15,890 bases of DNA from Dissophora ornata (Eukaryota; Mortierellomycota; Mortierellomycetes; Mortierellales; Mortierellaceae): assembly GCA_025201705.1 (NCBI GenBank), contig MU617117.1, forward strand, positions 6,878-22,767, in the 5' to 3' direction. Position numbers and translations under genes: made by a program. A model generated the notes under the pieces. That model saw only the letters and a list, made by a program, of their open reading frames with translations, made no database searches and was not told the origin of the DNA. Positions 1 through 8,008 of the stretch are shown one piece after another (within the stretch, counting starts at the first letter, position 1; each line of letters begins with the position of its first letter).

Positions 1-612
1 TTTTTTTTAAATGCCAAGTTTAATCCGAGTGGAAGTCTAAGTGCAGCTCGCACGAGCAACGTTCTACCTTTCTAAATTGGCTGCGGAGACACAATCTGTT
101 CTCTACGACACACTGGGTACGCTTGACCCCGGATGTCCCTTGCTGTCCATCGTAGGGGCGAGCTCAAGGAATTCTAGTCCTCCTCGAACAACTCGATTGT
201 CATCTCCCCTCTCCTTTCCATCCCTAGGTACTACAAACCCTTGAGGTTCGCCAGCACAGCCTAATCAGCAACCCGGTCTGGTTGCTTGTGTTCCGTAAGG
301 GACTTGCCACACAAACACCGTTCGCTCGAGGACTCCGGCCGCATATCTGCATCCACGGTCGCGCTTGCTGACTCTCTGGTCGGCCCCACTTCTTCTCCGT
401 GACCGGGATCGTTTCTTTGACGTATTTCTTTTCCTTTTCCTTTTTTTTTTTGACAAACAAGGACCCTCAATGGTCTATGAATAAAATGCTCAAGATATTA
501 TAAATAAATAGTAGAGCTGCACTCGCGGCTGGGACCGCCGTGTCCTTGGTTTCATAAACCCTGAACGCATTGAGCAGGCGACCGTGGGCCTGTTGCGCTC
601 GATCGTCGTCTT
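1..612. other. Region without a recognised gene
   Basis: No open frame here gives a recognisable protein, and the short frames on both strands conflict with each other. A long pyrimidine tract lies at about 424-451, and an AT-rich block with overlapping AATAAA-like words (about 480-512) could be a polyadenylation region for a plus-strand gene lying upstream of the window. Nothing more can be supported. Confidence 0.5.
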
Positions 613-2047
613 TTAGCCGCAGTCCATAGTCATTATACAACCGCCGAGACTCTCCATCACGTCCAGCTTCGTCCGTCCGAAGTAGCTGTCCTTTACTCGC
701 CCGTCCACGGCCTTGTAGATTCCCTTCACGTTCAGTGCTTGTCGTTGTCTAAGAGTGGGCCCTATGAAATCATTGCTACTACGTCTGTGTACCTCAACAC
801 AGTTGCACCCCCTGGCGCGTTTGCTCATAGCAGTGATTCCTTGAGACTTTTCCCATTCGACGGTGACTTTGCCCCTTCTGCTCCAGGTCTCTGTTCGACC
901 GATCCCCTCGACGGCTTCGACAAAACGGTCAACTATGCAGGTAGCGACCCGGCATATCATCCGTCTCTTCTTCCTCCTCAGAGTTGTTCTCTCCTTGTCT
1001 TCGAATCTCAGCGACTCCACCGATCTGTTCCTCCAACGAATTCCAAATTGTGTCATCATCGGCCCCATGGCACGTTGGTGTATTCCGCCCCGAGGTATCG
1101 CGTCCTTTCTCTTTCACTCCTTTGACGTAGTTCAGGTAAATGGTTCGCTCAGCTCACCGTCTCTCTTCATCGCTCACCCCAATTCTCATGCACACAATTT
1201 CCCCCTCCCCCCACCTTTCAGCATGGTCGCAAATCCGTCCACCGCTCTTTCGTTGTCACCGTTGTCGCCACTGTCACCTCCATTCCTTGGTCGTTGCTGT
1301 TCCAGTGAATCGCTCTGCTGACGACAATAATGAATGATGGCATTGTTGACATCACTTTCACTTGTCAAGAGCGACGCCGAGGAGCCTGTTGCCATAGCTG
1401 CATGACCTCTACCATCAAGGACAGTATGATTTTTTCTTCCGCCATCAGCCTTGGCAAGGGCCACGTGGGTAAGAAAGCACATTATTGACAGGCGTTCTGT
1501 TTTCCGATCTGATAGGGTACCTTCCTGGAAATATTTATTTTATCAGATTCTTTTATCCTGACAAGTTGAAACAGAAACAAATGATTCGCACACCCTATTC
1601 CACTATTATCGGAACGGCTACAAAGTCATTGACATGTCACGAGGAAACCCGGTTTGCGGACGTAAGATCGCTGAGATCGATGTTACCAAACGACACGCGA
1701 TCCCATGAAGTTAACAAGTGCTCGGTGAAGGATGTGCTTGGGGATCCTTTGGTCTTTCGAACTGTGTTTTCGAGATTGTCGTTTAGATACTGGCATCCTT
1801 GACGTTGTCTAGAGCTACGTTTGAAGCGCCAATACTCAGAGTCGACTCCTTATTCAGTTTCAAGAGAATGGGATAAATAGAACGCGTCCGCAACGATGAT
1901 TGGCACACCTTGATGGGGCGGGGTGGAAGGGGTTGGGACGGCGATTATCTCCTCTTCAACCTTTCTAACAATGTCATTTTCAATATACCGGGTCTCCCTT
2001 CTGGGGTTTTGCCAGAAACCAAGTGGAGAAAGTAGAGAGATGTACAT
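613..2047 (-). pseudogene. Possible decayed or unrecognised multi-exon gene
   Basis: Several minus-strand stretches read like protein, but they lie in different frames and are broken by stops. Stretch one (about 2047 to 1640) is one frame containing DIVRKVEEEIIAVPTPSTPP, then a TAA near 1854, then DSEYWRF and SFTEHLLTSWDRVSFGNIDL, then a TGA. Stretch two (about 1485 to 1215) contains NHTVLDGRGHAAM and SESDVNNAIIHYCRQQSDSL. It can be joined through a plausible 95-nt GT-AG intron (1214 to 1120) to stretch three (1119 to about 929), which contains DDDTIWNSLEEQIGG and an acidic run ending near TDDMPG. Stretch four (about 950 to 613, another frame) ends with YKAVDGRVKDSYFGRTKLDV and a stop at 613. 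I recognise no family. It may be an intact gene whose introns I could not place, or a relic with frameshifts and stops. The plus-strand frames over the same DNA look like antisense shadows. Confidence 0.3.
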
Positions 2048-2318
2048 GTGCTAGAACAGCCCTTGCATCGCGGATCATCACTCTAGCGTGAACAATCGGT
2101 GATAATACAGTACAGCCCAGTCTGTTTTTAAAAACGAGAGCAGATTGACCAGACAAGGTCTAGGCAAAGTAGAAAGAGGAGAGGACGTTTGTACGTTGTA
2201 ACGTCGTAAGATGTAGAGTCGAGAGCAGAGCACGGGAGACAGACGAGAGATCATCTCGAAACGATTGTATTATACCTTGCGTAAGGTGTACATTAGGAGA
2301 AGGAGGGGGACGCAGCGC

Positions 2319-2622
2319 TCAATTGTGTACAGCGAGATGCAGGACAAAACAAAAGCGACGACGGAGCGTTGCAAGCGACTCCGCGAGTGTGGTGGGGGTT
2401 GCATTGAGATGCGACCACATGGATACAGGGAGGAGAGTACGTAAAAGAGCGCATACGGAGATTGAAGCACGAAGTACAGAAATTACCAGGAATATGAGTG
2501 ACATGTCCAAACCGAGGAAGGCGAGACCTTGTGAGATGCGGTTAAAGGGCCATCGGGAGAGAGCCAGGAGACCACGCCAAGGCCGGATCAGGGCTATCCA
2601 ATCCACTCGCAACAAAAAGATC
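2319..2622 (-). other. Hydrophobic open frame, possible exon
   Basis: A minus-strand frame of about 100 codons contains a Trp- and Leu-rich stretch and a likely membrane helix (SLIFLVISVLRASISVCALL). There is no convincing ATG at its upstream end, but a CAG acceptor (ATATCAG, ending at about 2623 on the minus strand) would let it be an internal exon. It lies in tandem with the coding-like stretches at 613-2047 and could belong to the same transcript, divergent from FTR1. No family is recognised, and it may be chance. Confidence 0.15.
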
Positions 2623-2640
2623 TGATATGGATCAACTCGT

Positions 2641-3059
2641 CAATTTTTAATAAGCGCGCTCTGTTTTTCCCACTCAGCGAGGACAACCAGGGAGACAGAA
2701 ACAATATTTTTTTTTCTCGGTTTGTTTGTTTTTTACTCGGGTTCGAGCTGTTGCGCTTCTTTGCGAATTGGACAGTACCGTTGGGGTTACATGGTAGTTC
2801 TCGGTACGGGCCTTTGTCCCCGCGTCAGTCATTGCCAATAGCACCCGGGCCTGCAACGTACGTGTGTGCGAGCGCGAGTTTTTATCTGATGGACACACCT
2901 ATCAATCAGATAAAAGCGCTTATCACTTCTTCGTCCTTGTCCGCCTTCTTTACTTTTCCATTGTCGCTCTTCGCTCCACTCTCTCTCTCATATAACAGTC
3001 TCTCCCCGAGCGCTCTCCTGATCACACCTCGCATCAATCGCGTCGAAATCTTTAGCATC
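2641..3059 (+). promoter_or_regulatory. FTR1 upstream region
   Basis: This is the non-coding interval before FTR1. It contains the GATA-motif cluster described separately, pyrimidine-rich stretches (about 2921-3010) typical of fungal core promoters, and a TATA-like CATATAACA at 2989-2997, about 65-70 nt before the ATG at 3060. The region could also be shared with whatever is transcribed leftward from about 2600, if that is a gene. Confidence 0.5.
2880..2925. promoter_or_regulatory. Candidate iron-responsive GATA operator of FTR1
   Basis: TTATCTGAT at 2882-2890 is the reverse complement of ATCAGATAA at 2905-2913, and both match the ATCWGATAA consensus known for fungal iron-regulatory GATA repressors (the SreA/Urbs1/Fep1/Sfu1 family). 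The match extends to an 11-bp perfect inverted repeat (2880-2890 and 2905-2915) with a 14-nt spacer. A third GATA core, TTATCA (TGATAA on the minus strand), is at 2920-2925. The cluster sits 135-180 nt upstream of the FTR1 start. Iron-dependent repression is inferred from motif and gene function. Confidence 0.6.
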
Positions 3060-4713
3060 ATGGGGTCCGATTACTTTTCAGTTCCAATCTTCTTCATCAT
3101 CTTCCGTGAGACGACCGAGGCTGCGATTATTGTCTCGGTCCTGCTCTCGTTCTTGAGTCAGGTCATCACCGACGACCCTAACATGAAAAAGCGGCTTTCC
3201 CGCCAGGTACAGTTTCAGTAATTTATTCGCTCTCATAGCCTGTCTCTGATAAATCACGAGGCGATTGATCAGTGTCGTCTAATTGCCAATGCTAATATTA
3301 ATATGCTCCGTTGTTACTTTTTTTTGTACGTGTGGGGTACCACTGTATAGGTGTGGGGAGGCACTGCCCTCGGATTAGCTATTTCGTTGGCCATTGGAGC
3401 AGCCTTCATCGTTGTATGGTAAGTTCCTCCGTTGTTTTTTGGAATTGTAGGTTAGCATGTTTGTCAGTGTTCGTGATGGTTTACCGGCAACAGGCCATTG
3501 AGGAAAAAGATTCCGTGTATGCAGCAAACTTTTGATGTGTCTGTCCTGGGATTTGGGTAGCTCTCCAACCATCTCCCCGAAGGGTTGCTCACGCAACATT
3601 CAATCTTCTGCCAGCTGAAGCGAGCTGTTTGTCTGCATGTTGTGACTCTTGCCTCAACCATTGTATCCATGGCTCTGGATTAAAAAGAGCGAGAGGGTGA
3701 GAGAGAAAGAGAGCGCGCGTGAAAGAGAGGGCGGGTCCTGCGGCCGGGGTCATCAACAAACAATAAAAGAAATACATGAGGCCGCTTTGTTTTTTGTTCG
3801 AGTATTTCCATCTATCGCACGCAAGAAAAAGGATCATTACTCCGTATCTCACGATGACTAACCTGTTTTTTATTTCTGTAGGAACAAGTACGCGACCAAC
3901 CTCTGGGCTACTAGCGAGGGTATCTGGGTCGGATGCTTCTCTATTGTGGCTGTGCTCATGATCACAGTCATGGGTCTAGCCATGCTCCGGACAACCCAGA
4001 TTCAAGAAAAGTGGAAGGTGAAGCTCTCCAAGGCCATGGATGAGGAAGCAGAGCATGGACTCGGAAACTCGTCGCGTCGTTACGCGTTGTTTGTGCTGCC
4101 TCTGGTCACGGTCCTGCGCGAGGGTCTTGAGGCCATTGTTTTTATTGGAGGCGTCACCTTCACAGAGTCTGCCAAGGCTATCCCAGCTGCAGTGATCGCC
4201 GGTGCGATCTGCGGTCTCTTCATTGGCTACGTCCTCTACCGCGGAGGAAACAAGATGAACCTCCACAAGTTCTTCACGGCCTCAACCTGTCTCTTGCTCC
4301 TCCTCGCTGCTGGTCTGGTAGCCAAGGCTGTGGCCGCGTTTGAGTCTTATGTCTGGACCAAGGCCACAAATGCCAAGTCGGATGACTCAAGTTCATACGA
4401 TGGACGCATTAACGTCTGGGCTCTGACATGCTGTGACCCCAAGAACAACAGCTCAGGCTTCGCACAACTCATGAATGCACTGTTCGGCTGGAGCAACGTT
4501 GCTTCCATTGGCTCGGTCGTATGTTATATTGGCTACTGGATCGCCGTGATCATCGCACTGATCTACATGAAACTGAAGCGCAGACGTATCGCCGTCCGTA
4601 AGGCTCAAGAGTCTCCTGCAGAGTCGATGCTGGAGGAAAAGACGAATATGGTCTTGGAAGACGAAAAGCCTGTTGTGGATGGGTCTGCTGAGAACTCGAC
4701 GCTGGAGGGTTAG
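3060..4713 (+). CDS. FTR1: High-affinity iron permease Ftr1
   Basis: This is the plasma-membrane permease that takes up ferric iron delivered by a Fet3-type multicopper ferroxidase in the reductive iron-uptake system. The three exons are 3060-3206, 3351-3418 and 3882-4713. They join in phase to a 348-residue protein, close in length to yeast Ftr1 (404). The first intron starts GTACAG and ends TATAG; the second starts GTAAGT and ends TGTAG, with a CTAAC branch-point-like word at 3858. Two RExxE iron-binding motifs are present in membrane segments: RETTE at residues 16-20 and REGLE at 151-155. Other conserved parts are the SRRYALFVLP stretch before the second motif, a CC pair near residue 255 and the FGW segment near 273. 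About seven hydrophobic helices are visible and the C-terminal tail is charged. The first motif is RETTE rather than the usual REGLE-like form. The stop codon lies inside an imperfect tandem repeat. No FET3 gene is recognisable in this window. Identification is strong; splice sites are by homology and phase. Confidence 0.95.
3419..3881 (+). other. FTR1 intron 2, unusually long, with purine-rich block
   Basis: This 463-nt intron interrupts the Trp-72 codon (TG|G). It is about four times longer than most introns in the window. It contains a GA-rich purine block at about 3682-3735, made mostly of GAGA and AAGAGAG words. No conserved exon is missing from the protein here, so the intron call is supported by the join on both sides. 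Confidence 0.75.
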
Positions 4714-4752
4714 ACGAATATGGCCTTGGACGATGAAAAGACTGCAGCTGGT
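4642..4752 (+). repeat. Imperfect repeat, 72-nt period, across the FTR1 stop
   Basis: ACGAATATGGTCTTGGAAGA at 4642 and ACGAATATGGCCTTGGACGA at 4714 start 72 nt apart, and each is preceded by GCTGGAGG. The first copy encodes the tail sequence TNMVLEDEK. The second copy begins immediately after the TAG stop (4711-4713) and stays in frame, encoding TNMALDDEK and then about 30 further codons before the next stop. The base difference AAAAG versus GTTAG creates the stop. Confidence 0.8.
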
Positions 4753-4957
4753 GATTCCCCTTGGACCCGGCCGCTGCCTCGTTGGAGGTGCGTTCCACAA
4801 GCCGTCGCTCGAGTGGCCGTACCATGAACGATTGTATTCAACCTGCAGGCTTGGACGACCTCTATTTCTTGTACTATATCCCATCCTTTACCTTTTATCT
4901 TTTGTGCATTCTTTATCTCGGCATCGCACACCATCCATCTTAGCCATCTTTCTACGT

Positions 4958-4963
4958 AATAAA
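4958..4963 (+). terminator. FTR1 polyadenylation signal
   Basis: A canonical AATAAA lies about 245 nt after the FTR1 stop in a T-rich context. It is the only canonical hexamer in the plus-strand 3' region. Confidence 0.55.
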
Positions 4964-5127
4964 GCACTCATTTGAATCGTAAACCTCTTTTACTCGATGG
5001 TTGTTTAGTTCTCGCGAGCCATTTAATGGACCATGCGTGTTGATGTATCCATGATGTAAAAGGGTGGTGATGGGGCGAAGAGGTTGACAAAAAGCGAGAA
5101 ACGTAGACAGGTGCTAGCGCTGACAGG

Positions 5128-5133
5128 TTTTAT
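5128..5133 (-). terminator. uS17 gene polyadenylation signal
   Basis: TTTATT on the plus strand reads AATAAA on the minus strand, 27-32 nt after the uS17 stop codon. A very short 3' UTR is usual for ribosomal protein genes, but the position is tight and usage is inferred. Confidence 0.4.
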
Positions 5134-5159
5134 TTTTCGAAACAATATCTTCTCCCTCT

Positions 5160-6508
5160 TTAGAACTTGGCAAAGTTCTTGGCACCCTTGACAACCTTCT
5201 TCTGGACCTTGAGAACGTTGAAGCGGACAGTCTTGGAAAGGGGACGGCACTGACCAACAGTGACGGAGTCACCCTGCTGGACTCCAATGAAGCAAGGGGA
5301 CATATGAGCAGCCAAGTTCTATTGTATATCGAAAAAAAAAACGTCTTTGTCAGAACTGTGAAAGATGACAGACATTTTGGTATACTCTCTAACGTGGGTT
5401 TGTCGCGTGCACATGGTGCATTGAACAACTGACAAATCTAGATCGCAGAGTTTTTCAGAAGCAACAGAGAATATTGTTGGAGTATATACCTTGTGGCGCT
5501 TCTCATAACGGTTGTACTTGGAGATGAAGTGGAGGTACTCGCGACGGATGATGATGGTGCGCTTCATCTTGGTCGACATGATCTCACCAGTGAGGATGCG
5601 GCCACGGATGGAAACATCGCCGGTGAAGGGGCACTTCTTGTCAATGTAGTGTCCCTCGATGGCCTCCTTGGGGGTCTTGAAGCCCAGACCAACCTCCTTG
5701 TACCAGCGGTTGTTCTTGACGGACTTCTTGCCAGTGACCTTGGCGTTTTGGAAGATACCCTGCTGCTTCTGGAAAGCCTTCTCAATCTATTTTGCGTCGC
5801 ATATATGAATAATAGACGAATCAGCAAATTAGATCGGGTTTCAACACAATACAGCCCCCTAGTGGGGATGAGGAAATGGCTGTGTTCCTGAGAGTTGTTG
5901 GTGATGGTCTCCTGAGGACTATTTGTTGCAAGAGTTGAATGCTCGAGCAAGCCATCAAGTCAATACACTCCCCTGAGAGACAACAGCAAGTTTGTTGTAA
6001 AAAAGCCGCTCGGTCAACTACGGTCTTTGAGTGTTGCGATGACTGCAGGTATCAGTAGCGCCAGCAATGGTAGCCTTGTTGATGTTGTTGAAGAGTTGGT
6101 ACGGCTTCACTCCTTCTGCCTCTGACCGAATAGGCTGTTCCTCAGTGCGAATCGAGTGCCACTCAAAAAAATAATCCAAAAAAAATGAATTGATTTTTCA
6201 TGGATGGAGGATCGAGATGACTGTCACCAGCGAAACGATCTTTAGCATTGGGAGATCATCCGGGGGGGTCGGGATGGTCCATGAATCATAGTTTCTGGAT
6301 GTGGAATTGCCTCATGGTCGTCTGCATTCGACCTTGTCCCTTCCATGAACAAGAATGATCAAGGTTGATCCATGATCTTGGTAGTGACAAGCTGATCCAG
6401 AAAAATTTTCTTTGTCGAGCCGCATGTGTTGCTGTGCGTTTCTTCCTGACATTAAGTTGCTTGCAACATCGGTCTGTTTTCTCCACCCAGACGCACCTGC
6501 TCAGACAT
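5160..6508 (-). CDS. RPS11: 40S ribosomal protein uS17 (S11)
   Basis: A small-subunit ribosomal protein that binds 18S rRNA. Exons in transcript order are 6508-6497 (12 nt), 5786-5490 and 5318-5160, giving 155 residues, the usual length for eukaryotic uS17 (yeast 156, human 158). The first exon encodes only MSEQ and its donor is CAG|GTGCGT. It joins directly to [17 protein letters not shown] in exon 2, matching the conserved N-terminus. Exon 2 continues with the signatures [31 protein letters not shown] and [10 protein letters not shown]. Exon 3 gives [27 protein letters not shown] and the C-terminus KNFAKF. The start was placed by searching upstream for an ATG plus donor restoring the family N-terminus; the nearer ATG at 5955 fails this test. 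Intron 1 is 710 nt (5787-6496) and intron 2 is 171 nt (5319-5489). The promoter should lie in 6509-6794. Confidence 0.95.
5787..6496 (-). other. Long first intron of the uS17 gene with a coding-like stretch
   Basis: This 710-nt intron follows a 12-nt coding exon. On the transcript strand it carries a roughly 60-codon open stretch from about 6197 to 6018 that reads like protein, including [19 protein letters not shown], then a TAG. I recognise no family. Ribosomal protein introns often host snoRNAs or regulatory elements, and I looked for C/D boxes on the transcript strand. I found no convincing RUGAUGA plus CUGA pair, and an H/ACA RNA cannot be judged by eye. Confidence 0.6.
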
Positions 6509-6794
6509 GATGAATAGTTGGCGAAAAAGGATGTGCAAGCAACCCGCTGGAGGATTTTTGTTATTGTGGTTCTCAAATTTTTGTGCTCTCTGTGATTGGC
6601 TGGACCTCCAGCCACACATATTTTCTACGACACCCTTAACTGTCCCACTGTCCCAATGTACACCCGTCGTGATTGTCGTGCCCAAACGATCGCTGCAAGA
6701 AACGAAGGCAGCTGCTTCTGGAGGAAATGAAGCAGGATAACGCACACAGCCCAAGAGCAGTTCTACTCCTTTATCTAGACCGAGTCTACTCATT

Positions 6795-7568
6795 CTAACT
6801 CAGCGTGAGCCTCCTCACAAGCATCCCAAGCCTGCTGATACGTTGGCTCTTGAGCCACACCTCGAGCTTCTCATTCACCTGCTCCAGGTCCTTCAGCGAT
6901 CGAACGTACAAATGATGCGGCGGTACATATCTATTCCAATCAGCAACGTGCGGTTGCGGTCGTAGCCCCTGTCTCGGTCTTGGCTTGAGAACCTCTCGTT
7001 CAGCATATTCGTCCTTTGAAATAGAAACTGGGGTCAACCTCTTGCTCATATGCACTCGTGAAACCGCCGTCGTTTGGTCCAGCCCTTGAACAACAGCAGC
7101 TTTTTGTCTTCCTCTCGATTGCTTCTCCATGAGCCTGTTTTCCAGTCCCTCTGACGTGGTGGTCGTTGTTGAGCTGACTTCTGAGACCATGGTCGTGGCG
7201 ACTATCGGAAATGTTAAATCCATCGCTACCATACCCTCCTTGTCCTCTGTCACTTCTGGGAGGTAAGTCGCCTCGGGGTGGCCTGCTGAACCTACTTCGC
7301 TCCACCAGAAGGGTCCATTTGAAGGAACTGGGACAGGACCGTTGATCAGTCGAAGGTCGTCCTTGGTCAGCACCTTTGATAAAATGTCGTTGTATATGTT
7401 GCTGTTGTTACTGTACTCATGATTAGACGGCCGTCGTGGACGTGGCGGTGGCGCTGGCCCATTCAAACGGGCGACGAGGTTAGGGCACGGTTCAGATTTG
7501 TCCATTCTCTTGAGAAAAGAGCTGATTGTTTGTGAGTAGCTGTTGATAGAGGAGCGTTTGTTACTCAT
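6795..7568 (-). CDS. Uncharacterised protein, 257 residues
   Basis: An intronless open frame with ATG at 7568-7566 and stop at 6797-6795. I recognise no family and see no signal peptide or membrane segment. The N-terminal part is Ser- and Asn-rich and basic, with a proline cluster at residues 38-47 (GPAPPPRPRR). A Trp pair occurs in GPFWWSEVG at about residue 85. The middle is Thr/Ser-rich (a run of five Thr near 135). The C-terminal third is the most protein-like: a basic Pro-Arg segment, then WNRYVPPHHLYVRSLKDLEQ and a likely amphipathic helix (VNEKLEVWLKSQRISRL). The lack of introns is unusual among its intron-rich neighbours. Same-strand neighbours are RPB3 upstream and the uS17 gene downstream. 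It could be a lineage-restricted regulatory or adaptor protein with a short C-terminal domain. That it is a real gene is likely but not certain. Confidence 0.6.
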   Translation of the reverse strand: MSNKRSSINSYSQTISSFLKRMDKSEPCPNLVARLNGPAPPPRPRRPSNHEYSNNSNIYNDILSKVLTKDDLRLINGPVPVPSNGPFWWSEVGSAGHPEATYLPEVTEDKEGMVAMDLTFPIVATTMVSEVSSTTTTTSEGLENRLMEKQSRGRQKAAVVQGLDQTTAVSRVHMSKRLTPVSISKDEYAEREVLKPRPRQGLRPQPHVADWNRYVPPHHLYVRSLKDLEQVNEKLEVWLKSQRISRLGMLVRRLTLS

Positions 7569-8008
7569 GGTGATGGTGCCGCTGAAATTTATGTGACAAT
7601 ATTGTTGCGATGTCTGTTGTTGGAATAAAAGGTTGAAAAGGGTGAAGAACAGGTGTGATTGTAGAGAACCGAGGAGTAGGAGGAGAAGGTCGATATAACA
7701 ATGTAACGCGTCGCTTTACAAAAGCGTCGTGATAACAGATCTTTCAAAACCAAATGCGGAAGGAATTGCTACTACAGTCGATGCATGTTCGACGGTATAA
7801 AGCCTTGTTCGCAATCAAAGACAGATAAGACAAGAATCTTTTGCGAGATCGACCAACATATTTCCAAGGCACGGCTTCAAAAGTGGAGCGACCCTACCTT
7901 GATGTATAGATCATAAAAGTCAAAAGGGGTTGGTAATGTACATTTTATTCTTTCAACTGGGACTTCTACAGAGCGGAAAGCTGACGATGTTCGTAATGTG
8001 GATGTGAT
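7569..8008 (-). other. Intergenic region between RPB3 and the orphan ORF
   Basis: No gene is seen. It should contain the 3' UTR of RPB3 (AATAAA on the minus strand at 7949-7944, about 60 nt after its stop) and the promoter of the orphan ORF that starts at 7568. No distinctive operator was noticed. Confidence 0.5.

Larger units (their letters stand above)
4714..5159. other. Convergent 3' region between FTR1 and the uS17 gene
   Basis: No gene is seen. The first part is the remnant of the FTR1 tail repeat and an in-frame extension to about 4827. The rest holds the polyadenylation signals of the two converging genes and otherwise unremarkable sequence. Confidence 0.6.

Noticed and set aside
224..470. 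Three overlapping minus-strand Lys/Arg-rich ORFs
   Set aside because: Their Lys-rich part comes from the pyrimidine tract at 424-451. All three frames are open at once, which indicates composition rather than coding.
739..1321. Two overlapping plus-strand ORFs of 128 and 152 codons
   Set aside because: They are Ser/Leu/Pro-rich without any motif and lie opposite the coding-like minus-strand stretches, so they are probably antisense shadows.
2735..2752. GGTTCGAGC resembling a tRNA T-arm
   Set aside because: No D-arm, anticodon arm or acceptor pairing could be found around it on either strand.
1..3059. A divergent FET3 multicopper oxidase paired with FTR1
   Set aside because: Expected from many fungi, but no HxH copper-binding motifs or cupredoxin signatures were found in any frame.
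4453..4884. Minus-strand ORF of 143 codons opposite the FTR1 3' end
   Set aside because: It lies antisense to well-conserved FTR1 sequence and has no recognisable feature of its own.
5953..5955. ATG (minus strand) nearest upstream of uS17 exon 2, giving a longer N-terminus
   Set aside because: No suitable donor follows it and the encoded peptide does not match uS17. The ATG at 6508 with a GTGCGT donor restores the conserved N-terminus.
6286..6793. Minus-strand ORFs over the uS17 first exon and promoter
   Set aside because: They span the uS17 start, intron and promoter. Only MSEQ within one of them is coding.
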